DNA of 18,157 nt from Pseudomonadota bacterium (GTDB taxonomy: Bacteria; Pseudomonadota; Alphaproteobacteria; Sphingomonadales; Sphingomonadaceae), in assembly GCA_030271595.1 (NCBI GenBank), contig JARXKO010000002.1, positions 6,456-24,612 on the forward strand, read 5' to 3'. Below, in pieces: positions 6,734 through 14,298 of this stretch. Positions within the stretch are counted from its first letter, which is position 1, and each line of letters starts with the position of its first letter. The notes beneath the pieces were generated by a model. The model was not told the DNA's origin. It did not search any database and was given only the letters and a program-made list of their open reading frames with translations. A program made the translations under genes and the position numbers.

Positions 6734-7381
6734 ATGCCGACTAACCCTCAAAAACTGATCGAGCAGCTATGCCTGGAGCGCGGCGAAGACTTCGCTGGCC
6801 TGTCGCGCATGCTCGGGCGCAACCCGGCCTATATCCAGCAATTTGTCCGGCGGGGCGTGCCGCGCCGGCTCAAGGAGGAGGAAAGGCGCAAGCTCGCGCG
6901 CTATTTCGGCATTTCGGAGGCGCTCCTCGGTGGTCCCCAGGACCACGGCAAGGGGCTCGGCGGATTGCTCAGCGTGCGCCGCCATCCGGTGCGGGTTTCG
7001 GCCGGACCGGGAGCGGTCGTGCTTGAAGAATTGGGTAAACCCTATTTCGCGTTCGACGAGCGCTGGCTCAAGGCGCTGACCCCGACATCCGCCACGCGAT
7101 TGTCGATCGTCCGGGTGGAAGGCGATTCAATGGCCCCGACGCTCAACGGCGGGGACGATGTGCTGGTCGACCCGGGCGATCACATGGATCGGCTGCGTGA
7201 CGGCATTTATGTGCTGAGGGTGGATGACATCGTGGTCGTCAAGCGGCTGGCGCTTAATCCGATCGGGGGGCGGGTTACGATCCAGTCCGACAATCCGGCT
7301 TATTCCGACTGGCCCGATTGCGGGCTCGACGAAATCAATTGCATCGGGCGCGTGATCTGGACCGGCCGGCGAATGGCCTAG
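6734..7381 (+). CDS. S24 family transcriptional regulator (LexA/CI-like repressor with peptidase fold)
   Basis: This 215-aa protein has an N-terminal helix-turn-helix (about 18-62: FAGLSRMLGRNPAYIQQFV, then LARYFGISEALLGG). A LexA/CI-type S24 domain follows (about 84-210). The Ser-Lys dyad is visible as Ser132 in VEGDSMAPTL and Lys170 in DDIVVVKRL, 38 residues apart, close to the spacing in LexA. An Ala90-Gly91 pair in RVSAGPGAV occupies the place of the LexA self-cleavage site, so RecA-stimulated autocleavage is possible but not shown. GAGGAA (6725-6730) precedes the ATG by 3 nt. It is divergent from a small HTH-like gene with a half-site array between them. It ends convergently with a small membrane-protein gene, sharing CTAG. 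No phage genes surround it, so it looks chromosomal rather than a prophage repressor. Confidence 0.9.
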   Translation: MPTNPQKLIEQLCLERGEDFAGLSRMLGRNPAYIQQFVRRGVPRRLKEEERRKLARYFGISEALLGGPQDHGKGLGGLLSVRRHPVRVSAGPGAVVLEELGKPYFAFDERWLKALTPTSATRLSIVRVEGDSMAPTLNGGDDVLVDPGDHMDRLRDGIYVLRVDDIVVVKRLALNPIGGRVTIQSDNPAYSDWPDCGLDEINCIGRVIWTGRRMA

Positions 7382-7605
7382 CCGCGCCGTCGGCGGTCGA
7401 GCAGCCACAAGCCCGTGGCCAGCGCGGCGCCGATCGCTGTCCCGCCCAAAACGCCCTTCATCGGATTGCCGATGGCAAGCCCGACGACGAACCCGCAAAG
7501 GATGAACAAGGTCAGGAAACAGCCGCCGGCGAGGGGATTGGGTTGGACCATCCGCGCCCACTGCCAGACCCCGCGGCCGGATTCCAGAGCGATCGTTCGC
7601 AACAT
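7378..7605 (-). CDS. Small two-TM hypothetical membrane protein
   Basis: From ATG 7605 the product is 75 aa. It has two hydrophobic segments, FLTLFILCGFVVGLAIG (30-46) and VLGGTAIGAALATGLWLL (52-69), and a positively charged tail DRRRRG. This is a simple hairpin membrane protein. The start is uncertain. A GTG at 7623 and an ATG at 7551 are alternatives and none has a strong ribosome-binding site. The frame also stays open up to 7896, but that extension lies antisense to a well-supported small gene (7672-7881) and is best ignored. The TAG stop shares the CTAG at 7378-7381 with the TAG of the S24 gene. No family or function recognised. Confidence 0.6.
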   Translation of the reverse strand: MLRTIALESGRGVWQWARMVQPNPLAGGCFLTLFILCGFVVGLAIGNPMKGVLGGTAIGAALATGLWLLDRRRRG

Positions 7606-7671
7606 GGTCAACAGGCGGTTCACGATCTTTGTCGGCAGTGTCGAAACCGCCGCCGGGTTAAGGCTTTGGCC

Positions 7672-7881
7672 ATGGACACGCCCTTCATTCATTCGCGAAA
7701 CGCTTTGGCCGATGCCGCCGACCTGCTCGATCGTTTTGGCGATGACGCGGGGCTTGAGGCGGCAGTCCGCGCCGAGCGCAGCCGCGATGCCGGCAATGTC
7801 GTGCGTTTCTGCCACTGGCGTCAGATCGAGCGTGTCGTCGCCACGCTGAGCTGCGACAAAGTGATTGGGACGATTCACTAA
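7672..7881 (+). CDS. Conserved small protein (69 aa, sphingomonad-type)
   Basis: The product starts MDTPFIHSRNALADAADLLD and ends with the distinctive block GNVVRFCHWRQIERVVATL followed by VIGTIH. I recall this block from many short sphingomonad proteins with a pattern like F-C-x-W-R-Q-I-E-R and a C-terminal G-T-x-H, all of unknown role. It is soluble and probably helical with no membrane segment. TAAGG (7659-7663) lies 8 nt before the ATG and supports the start. An in-frame open stretch extends far upstream, but it runs through other genes and lacks start signals. It is divergent from the small membrane-protein gene and lies 99 bp before tamA on the same strand. Cys47 and Trp49 are candidate functional residues, by inference only. 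Confidence 0.72.
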   Translation: MDTPFIHSRNALADAADLLDRFGDDAGLEAAVRAERSRDAGNVVRFCHWRQIERVVATLSCDKVIGTIH

Positions 7882-7980
7882 CAGCTTCTGATTCAAGGCG
7901 AAACGGCGCGCCGTAATCCCCGGCGCAACCCCGTCATTGATACTGGCGCTGTTCAGGAGCGGTGGCTAGGCTGGCCGGTG
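7882..7980 (+). promoter_or_regulatory. Spacer upstream of tamA
   Basis: This 99-bp spacer presumably holds the tamA-tamB promoter, but I see no convincing -35/-10 pair. It contains the 12-bp perfect palindrome ACGGCGCGCCGT (7903-7914). No T run follows it, so it is not an obvious terminator for the preceding gene. Confidence 0.35.
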
Positions 7981-10008
7981 ATGAGTGGGCGGGGATTGAC
8001 CAACACGGTAGTGCGGCTGCTAGGCGCGGCGGCGATTGGCCTGGCAGGCGAGTCCGCCGGGCTGGCGCAGGCTGTTGCGCCGCCTCAATCGCCGCCGGCA
8101 GCGGCGGGCAGCGATCCGCTCACTAACCCCGCCGAACTCGATCCTTCGGCGCCGCTCGCCCCGCTGCCCGACCTCGGGGTCGATTGGCCCGACGTGACGA
8201 CCCCAGGTGAGACTCCGCCGCCGCCGCAAATCGACAGCACAATCGGCGCCAAGGTCCAGGACTCGATCGGCGAGCGCCATTATTCGCTGACCGTCGAAGG
8301 CCTGGGCGGGCTCGGCGACAGCGCCGTCTTGCTCGCCGCCTTCCGCAAGCAATCGGCGTTGGAGGCCGGGCGCAAGAAGGCCGCCAACGTCGCCCAGATC
8401 GCCCGCCGCTCGCAATCGGACTCGGACCTGCTCGCCGAAATCCTCCGCAGCCAGGGCTATTACGATGCGATGGTCGATCCACGGATCGAGGGTTCGGGCG
8501 CCTCGCTCCAGGTCATTCTTACCGCCGCAGCCGGCGAACAATATCACTTCGCTTCGGTCGACCTTCCAGGCCTCGATGCGGCGGGGCTTGAGGATTCGGC
8601 CAAGCTTCGCGCCGCTTTCTCGGTCAAGGCAGGCGATCCTGTCATCGCTTCGCAAGTGATCGCCGGGGGTACCGAGTTGACCCGCAAGCTCGGCGAGGAG
8701 GGCTTTGCCGGGGCCAAGCTTGGCGACCAGGCGATCGAGGTCAATCATTCGACCCACCTCGCGACCCTGGTTCTTCCGGTCGATCCGGGCCCGGTTGCTC
8801 ACTTTGGCACCATCACCGTCAGCGGCACGCCGCCGTTCAGCGCCCGCCACGTCGGCCTGATCGCGCGGTTCAAGGCCGGCGACCAGTTCCGCCGCTCGCG
8901 GATCGACGATCTGCGCCGGGCACTGATCGCCACCGGGCTTATCTCCAACGCCACCATCTCGACCGTTCCGGCGGACGGCGGAAGGACCGTCGATCTGGCG
9001 GTCAAGCTCGAGCCCGCACCATCGCACACCATCGCCGGCGAACTGGGCTATGGCACCGGGCAGGGCGTGCGCGTCGAAGGCAGCTGGACCGACCGCAATT
9101 TCTTCAATCCCGAGGGTGCGCTGACCGTCCGCGGAGTGCTCGGCACCGCGGAGCAATTAGCCGCTGTCCAGCTGCGCCGGAGCAATTTCCTGCAGCGCGA
9201 CCAGACCCTCAATCTCCAGGCCCTCGCAAGCCACCAGAAATTCGACGCGTACGAGGCGCGGACGGTCAAGGTCGGCGCGAATATCGAGCGTCAGAGCAAT
9301 TTCATCTGGCACAAGAAATGGACCTGGAACGCCGGCGCGGAAGTCCTTGCCACCGATGAGCGCGGAGCCTTCGACACGTCGGGTATCAAGGACACCCGCA
9401 CTTTCCTCATCGCCGCTTTGCCCGCGGGCCTCGGCTATGACGGCAGCGACAGTCTGCTCGACCCGACCCGCGGTTTCCGCCTCAGCGCGTGGCTCAGCCC
9501 CGAAATCTCGGCCCACGGCGGACACTTCACCTATGCCCGGACCCAGGTCGATGCGTCCGCTTACCGTCCCGTGTCGGACCGGGTCGTCGTCGCCGGGCGG
9601 GTCCGGGTCGGGACGATCTTCGGCGCCGGGGTGTACGATATCGCGCCGTCGCGCCGCTTCTATTCTGGCGGCGGCGGGTCGGTGCGCGGTTATGGCTATC
9701 AGCGGCTCGGGCCGAAGGATGTCGACGGCGACCCGACCGGGGGCCGCGGGCTCGCCGAATTCTCGCTTGAAGCACGCATCCGGCTGCGGCAATTCGGCGG
9801 CAATTTCGGGATCGTTCCGTTCGTTGACGGGGGCTCGCTGAGCACCGCCACCATGCCCAGCCTCAAGGACTGGAAGTTCGCGGTCGGCGTGGGGCTGCGC
9901 TATTATTCGAGCTTCGGGCCGATCCGCATTGACCTTGGAGTGCCGCTCAACCGCGAACAGGGCGATGGTCCGGTGGCGGTGTCGGTCTCGCTCGGCCAGG
10001 CGTTCTAG
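7981..10008 (+). CDS. tamA: TamA: outer-membrane Omp85-family translocation/assembly protein
   Basis: TamA is the outer-membrane half of the translocation and assembly module. The 675-aa product begins with a signal peptide (about 1-31, ending GLAQA) and a Pro/Ala-rich linker (32-85). Three POTRA-like domains follow (about 100-185, 187-270 and 271-346). A 16-strand-type barrel (about 350-675) carries the Omp85 loop-6 motif VRGYGYQRLG (568-577) and the family end pattern GVGLRYYSSFGPIRIDLGVPL-type residues (636-656). It ends in Phe675, as expected for a BAM substrate. ATG 7981 is taken instead of the GTG one codon earlier; a TAGG lies about 10 nt upstream. The next gene, tamB, begins after three bases. 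BamA is less likely because three rather than five POTRA domains are present and tamB follows. Confidence 0.92.
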   Translation: MSGRGLTNTVVRLLGAAAIGLAGESAGLAQAVAPPQSPPAAAGSDPLTNPAELDPSAPLAPLPDLGVDWPDVTTPGETPPPPQIDSTIGAKVQDSIGERHYSLTVEGLGGLGDSAVLLAAFRKQSALEAGRKKAANVAQIARRSQSDSDLLAEILRSQGYYDAMVDPRIEGSGASLQVILTAAAGEQYHFASVDLPGLDAAGLEDSAKLRAAFSVKAGDPVIASQVIAGGTELTRKLGEEGFAGAKLGDQAIEVNHSTHLATLVLPVDPGPVAHFGTITVSGTPPFSARHVGLIARFKAGDQFRRSRIDDLRRALIATGLISNATISTVPADGGRTVDLAVKLEPAPSHTIAGELGYGTGQGVRVEGSWTDRNFFNPEGALTVRGVLGTAEQLAAVQLRRSNFLQRDQTLNLQALASHQKFDAYEARTVKVGANIERQSNFIWHKKWTWNAGAEVLATDERGAFDTSGIKDTRTFLIAALPAGLGYDGSDSLLDPTRGFRLSAWLSPEISAHGGHFTYARTQVDASAYRPVSDRVVVAGRVRVGTIFGAGVYDIAPSRRFYSGGGGSVRGYGYQRLGPKDVDGDPTGGRGLAEFSLEARIRLRQFGGNFGIVPFVDGGSLSTATMPSLKDWKFAVGVGLRYYSSFGPIRIDLGVPLNREQGDGPVAVSVSLGQAF

Positions 10009-10011
10009 GGC

Positions 10012-13000
10012 ATGGCCCAGGCCACGGTCATCGAACAAGGTCCAGGGCCGCAGCGGATCGTCATCCGGCGCGACTGGCCGCAGCGCCTGCTCAACGAATT
10101 GCTGGCGTTGTTCATTGCCTTGCTCGCGATTCTTGCCGCCGCCTTGATCCTGCTCGACACCGCGCCCGGCCACCGCTTCATCGTCGACCGGATCGGCGGG
10201 ATAGAGACCAGCTCGGGACTCAAGTTCCGGATCGGGCGAATCGATGGCTCGGTGTTCGGCAAGTCGGAATTGCGCAATGTCGCAATCTCCGACCAGCAGG
10301 GCGTGTTCCTGACCTCACCCGACATCGAACTCGATTGGTCGCTGGGCGCGTGGCTGGCCAACCGGCTGTCGATCGACAGCCTGACCGCGCAGCGGGTCAC
10401 CCTCGTTCGCGCGCCGCATCTCAAGCCGAGCGCCAAGAAGGGGCCGATCCTGCCCAGCTTCGACATTCACATTGGCGAATTCAGGATCGACCGGCTCGAC
10501 ATCGGCCCAGCGGTTTCGGGCAAGGCGCGCAGCGGCCGGGTCGAGGGGAAGGCCGACGTCCGCGCGGGCCGCGCCGTGGTCGCGCTCAACGCCTATCTCG
10601 ACAACGGCGGCGACCGAGTCACCGTCAAGCTCGATGCCGAGCCCGACCGCAACCGCTTCGACGTCGAAGCCAAGGTGCGCTCGCCGGGCGATGGAGTGAT
10701 CCCGGCGATCATCGGGACCAAACGGGCGATCGACTTCGATATCCACGGCGCCGGCAATTGGAGCCGGTGGCGCGGGCGCGCCGCGCTCGATCTGTCTCAG
10801 CGGCCGGCGTTCCGCTTCACGTTGGGGGTCGACAACGGCCGCTACCGGCTGGCCGGCCAATGGGCGCCGGCGCAGTTTCTCACCGGGCGCTTCCATCGCC
10901 TGACTACTCCGATCGTCGCGATCCGCGGCGATGCCACCCTGGTCAATCGCTTGCTCGATGGGCAGCTGTTCGCGACCACGCCCGAAATCCGGGTGGTCGG
11001 CCGCGGCGCGCTCGATCTGGCGGCGAACGAATTCCGCGGGGTCCGGATCGGGGTCGACCTGCTCAAGCCGCCGGCGCTGTTTACCAACATGATTGGCAAG
11101 GGGGTGCGCCTGGTCGCGACCCTCGACGGGCCGTTCGATTCGGCGGATTATTCCTTTCGCCTGACCTCGCCCGGGGTGAAGTTCGACAACACCGGCTTCC
11201 TCGATCTTCGCGCCGAGGGACGCGGGCGGATGAGCCAATGGCCGATGCGCGTCCCGATCCGGCTTACGGCGCGGGCCATCACCGGCATTGGCGATGTCGC
11301 CGGGGCGATCCTTGCCCAGCCCAGGATCGAGGGCTGGCTGCAGATCACGCCCAAGCTTGTGCGGGGTGACAATCTCACACTCACCAGCGCCCGGATCAAC
11401 GGCAAGATCTCGCTCCTCATCGATCTCGTCACCGGGCGCTTCGAGGTGCTCCTGTCGGGTGCGCTCAACCGCTATCTCATCCCCGGTCTCGGGATCGTCG
11501 ACGTCGTCACCGATCTGAAGGTCGTGCCCGGCGCCGATGGCCACGGCAGCCACGTCGTGGGGACGGCCAAGGCCTGGGTGCGACGACTCGACAACAGCTT
11601 CTTCCGCGACCTCACCGGCGGCCTGCCGAGCCTGACCACGAACTTACAGCGCGACCGTGACGGGATCGTCCATTTCAGCAATCTGCAAATCTATTCGCCC
11701 AAGCTCAGACTGTCGGGCTCGGGGATGCGCTTTCGCGACGGCACCTTCCACATCGTCGCCAGCGGGCGTCAGGCCAAATACGGCCCGCTCAAGCTGGTGC
11801 TCGACGGCCATATCGAACGGCCGAAGATCGACCTGTTCCTCGATCGCCCCAATGATTCGCTCGGGATTCGAGCGATGCATCTGCTGCTCGATCCAACCCC
11901 CGCCGGGTTCAATTATCGCGCTAGCGGCGGGTCGAAGCTGGGGCCATTCACGAGTACCGGCCAGATACTCCTGCCGCATAACCAGCCCACGGTCATCGCC
12001 ATTGCCGCGCTCGATGCCGGCGGCGCCCACGCAAGCGGCCAGCTGCGGTCCGACCCCGGCGGTTTCACCGGCCGGCTCGCGCTCAGCGGGGGGACGTTGC
12101 AGGGGACGCTGGCTTTCGCGCCAAGCGGCGGCGCGCAGCGCATCGATGCGCACCTGACCGCCGCCAACGCCGCCTTCCCGATGCTAGCGGTACGCAGCGG
12201 ACGGATCGACGGCACCATCGTCCTCGACAATGCCCATACCACGATCGACGGTGTGGTTGACGCGCGGGGGATCGAGGTCGGGGGAATGACCCTTGCCCAT
12301 CTCACCGCCAATGCCAAACTGGTCGACGGGTCGGGCCAGGTGCGGGCCGTCTTTGCCGGTCGCCGCGGCGCCGCCTTCGCCTTCACCACACTCGCCAATA
12401 TCACGCCCGATTCGGTTCGCCTCAGCGGTGCTGGCCGGATCGAAAGCACGCCCTTGGTGCTCAAGCAGGAAGCGGTCCTGACGCGCTCGGGCGATGGGTG
12501 GGCGCTGGCGCCGACCGCGCTGACCTTCGCCGGCGGATCGGCGACGGTGTCGGGGCGCAGCGGATCGAATCCCGAGGTTCATGCCGACGTGGCGTCGATG
12601 CCGCTCGGCGTGCTCGACCTGTTCTGGCCCAACCTCGATCTCAGCGGCTCGGCCACCGGTCGTCTCGATTATGCGTGGAAGGGCAATCGCAGCGGGCGCC
12701 TCGATCTCAAGGTGCGCGGGCTCAGCCGCTCGGGTCTGGTGCTGGCTTCGAAGCCGATCGATGTCGGGATTGCCGCCATCGTCAGCGACAGCAATGCCGC
12801 GATGCGCGCGGTCGCGGCCAGCGATGGCAAGGTCGTCGGCCGGGCGCAGGCGCGCTTTTCGCCCCTTGCCGGCGGTCCGCTGGTCGCGGCGCTGATGAAC
12901 GCGCCGATGTTCGCCCAGCTGCGCTACACCGGACCGGCGGATACGCTATGGCGCCTGTCGGGCACCGAAGTGTTCGACCTGTCGGGTCCGCTGGCGATCG

Positions 13001-14181
13001 GGGCCGACATTGGCGGCCGCCTCGCCGACCCGCAAATCCGCGGCTCGCTCAAGACCCAGAATGCGCGGCTTGAAAGTTCGGTCACCGGAATGGTCATCGA
13101 CGGCCTCGCCACCGAAGCGCGCTTTTCCGGCCCACGGCTGATTTTCACCCGGCTCGCCGGCAATACCTCGGGCGGCGGATCGGTCAGCGGCACGGGTTCG
13201 GTTACCTTCGCCAATGGCCGCACCGCGCTCAATCTCGACTTCACCGCCAACCAGGCGCTTTTGCTCAATCGCGACGACCTCGCCGCGCGCGTGACCGGGC
13301 CGCTGACCATCCGCTCGGACGGCAAGGTGGGCACGATCGGCGGCAAGCTTCATCTCGACAAGGGCCAGTTCCTCCTCGGCCGGGCGAGCTCGTCGGCCTC
13401 GGTCCCGCAACTCCGGGTGCGCAATGTCGGAGTCGACGCCGACGATGTCATCGACCTCAAGGAGCTGCACCCGTGGAACCTCGACATCGCGCTCGAGGGT
13501 CGCAACCTGAAAGTCACCGGGCTTGGCATATCCAGCCTGTGGACCACCCAATTGCAGATTGGCGGGCAGGCCGATTCGCCGCGCTTCAGCGGTCGTGCGG
13601 ACCTCACACGCGGCGATTATGACTTCGCCGGGCGCAACTTCAAGCTCGACCGCGGAGTCATCCGCTTCAACGGTGAAACCCCGGTAAATCCGCAGCTCGA
13701 TATCCGCGCCATCGCGCAGGTCCAGGGGCTGGATGCAAGCGTGCTTGTGCAGGGCACGGGCCTGCGCCCCGAAATCACGTTTGCGAGCAACCCGCCACTG
13801 CCGCAGGACGAGCTGCTGTCGCGGATCCTGTTCGGCACCTCGATCACCAACTTGTCCGCGCCCGAAGCGCTTCAACTCGCCTCGGCGGTGGCGGCGTTGC
13901 AATCGGGCTCGGGCAATCTCGATCCGATCAACGCGCTGCGCAAGGCGATCGGGCTCGACCGCCTGCGCATCGTCCCGGCCGATATCGCGACCGGCCAGAA
14001 AACCGCGATCGCCGCTGGCAAATACATCACGCGCAAATTGTTCGTCGAGGTGGTGACCGACGGCCAGGGTTATTCGGCGACGCGGATCGAATATCAGATC
14101 ACCCGCTGGCTCTCGCTGCTGTCGACGGTATCGACCGTCGGGCGCTCGAGCGCTGCGGTGCGGGTGAGCAAAGATTATTGA
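10012..14181 (+). CDS. tamB: TamB: translocation and assembly module inner-membrane component (DUF490)
   Basis: This 1389-aa AsmA-like protein has a short cytoplasmic N-terminus, one membrane anchor (about residues 27-48, LLNELLALFIALLAILAAAL) and a very long periplasmic region. That region is made of repetitive short beta strands (patterns such as LxGxxxxxL and IDGxxxxRxxxx), as expected for a lipid-binding beta-taco. The C-terminal DUF490 domain carries GDYDFAGRNFKLDRGVIRF (about 1200-1218), ASNPPLPQDELLSRILFG (about 1260-1277) and a final strand-rich segment ending in Tyr. TamB spans the periplasm to TamA and is implicated in outer-membrane protein assembly and phospholipid transport. The ATG lies three bases after the tamA stop. 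Length is in the family range, and the frame is intact throughout. Downstream is a palindromic repeat with no clear terminator. Confidence 0.95.
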   Translation: MAQATVIEQGPGPQRIVIRRDWPQRLLNELLALFIALLAILAAALILLDTAPGHRFIVDRIGGIETSSGLKFRIGRIDGSVFGKSELRNVAISDQQGVFLTSPDIELDWSLGAWLANRLSIDSLTAQRVTLVRAPHLKPSAKKGPILPSFDIHIGEFRIDRLDIGPAVSGKARSGRVEGKADVRAGRAVVALNAYLDNGGDRVTVKLDAEPDRNRFDVEAKVRSPGDGVIPAIIGTKRAIDFDIHGAGNWSRWRGRAALDLSQRPAFRFTLGVDNGRYRLAGQWAPAQFLTGRFHRLTTPIVAIRGDATLVNRLLDGQLFATTPEIRVVGRGALDLAANEFRGVRIGVDLLKPPALFTNMIGKGVRLVATLDGPFDSADYSFRLTSPGVKFDNTGFLDLRAEGRGRMSQWPMRVPIRLTARAITGIGDVAGAILAQPRIEGWLQITPKLVRGDNLTLTSARINGKISLLIDLVTGRFEVLLSGALNRYLIPGLGIVDVVTDLKVVPGADGHGSHVVGTAKAWVRRLDNSFFRDLTGGLPSLTTNLQRDRDGIVHFSNLQIYSPKLRLSGSGMRFRDGTFHIVASGRQAKYGPLKLVLDGHIERPKIDLFLDRPNDSLGIRAMHLLLDPTPAGFNYRASGGSKLGPFTSTGQILLPHNQPTVIAIAALDAGGAHASGQLRSDPGGFTGRLALSGGTLQGTLAFAPSGGAQRIDAHLTAANAAFPMLAVRSGRIDGTIVLDNAHTTIDGVVDARGIEVGGMTLAHLTANAKLVDGSGQVRAVFAGRRGAAFAFTTLANITPDSVRLSGAGRIESTPLVLKQEAVLTRSGDGWALAPTALTFAGGSATVSGRSGSNPEVHADVASMPLGVLDLFWPNLDLSGSATGRLDYAWKGNRSGRLDLKVRGLSRSGLVLASKPIDVGIAAIVSDSNAAMRAVAASDGKVVGRAQARFSPLAGGPLVAALMNAPMFAQLRYTGPADTLWRLSGTEVFDLSGPLAIGADIGGRLADPQIRGSLKTQNARLESSVTGMVIDGLATEARFSGPRLIFTRLAGNTSGGGSVSGTGSVTFANGRTALNLDFTANQALLLNRDDLAARVTGPLTIRSDGKVGTIGGKLHLDKGQFLLGRASSSASVPQLRVRNVGVDADDVIDLKELHPWNLDIALEGRNLKVTGLGISSLWTTQLQIGGQADSPRFSGRADLTRGDYDFAGRNFKLDRGVIRFNGETPVNPQLDIRAIAQVQGLDASVLVQGTGLRPEITFASNPPLPQDELLSRILFGTSITNLSAPEALQLASAVAALQSGSGNLDPINALRKAIGLDRLRIVPADIATGQKTAIAAGKYITRKLFVEVVTDGQGYSATRIEYQITRWLSLLSTVSTVGRSSAAVRVSKDY

Positions 14182-14196
14182 CCATGCGCCGGAGCC

Positions 14197-14283
14197 GTCA
14201 TCCCGGACTCGATCCGGGATCCGCCTAAACTTCTTGAAGCAGGCGACAAGGACAGGCAGACCCCGGCTCAAGGCCGGGGTGAC
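14197..14283. repeat. Palindromic intergenic repeat (MITE/REP-like, 87 bp)
   Basis: The element is bounded by GTCATCCCGG (14197-14206) and CCGGGGTGAC (14274-14283), which are inverted copies with one mismatch. It holds two strong hairpins: ATCCCGGA/TCCGGGAT (arms 14200-14207 and 14213-14220) and ACCCCGGC/GCCGGGGT (arms 14260-14267 and 14273-14280). A smaller CTTC/GAAG stem lies between them (14230-14239). I recognise this design from dispersed intergenic repeats of sphingomonads and related alphaproteobacteria. A copy count was not possible here. It lies between tamB and the amino-acid permease. Confidence 0.75.
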
Positions 14284-14298
14284 CAGGGGACACAGACA

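Noticed and set aside
7606..7896. N-terminal extension of the small minus-strand membrane protein up to 7896
   Set aside because: It overlaps the better supported plus-strand gene at 7672-7881 on the opposite strand. The extension has no hydrophobic or conserved features and no start signal.
7903..7914. 12-bp perfect palindrome ACGGCGCGCCGT upstream of tamA
   Set aside because: No T run, no second copy nearby and no promoter context. Short GC palindromes are expected in DNA of this composition.
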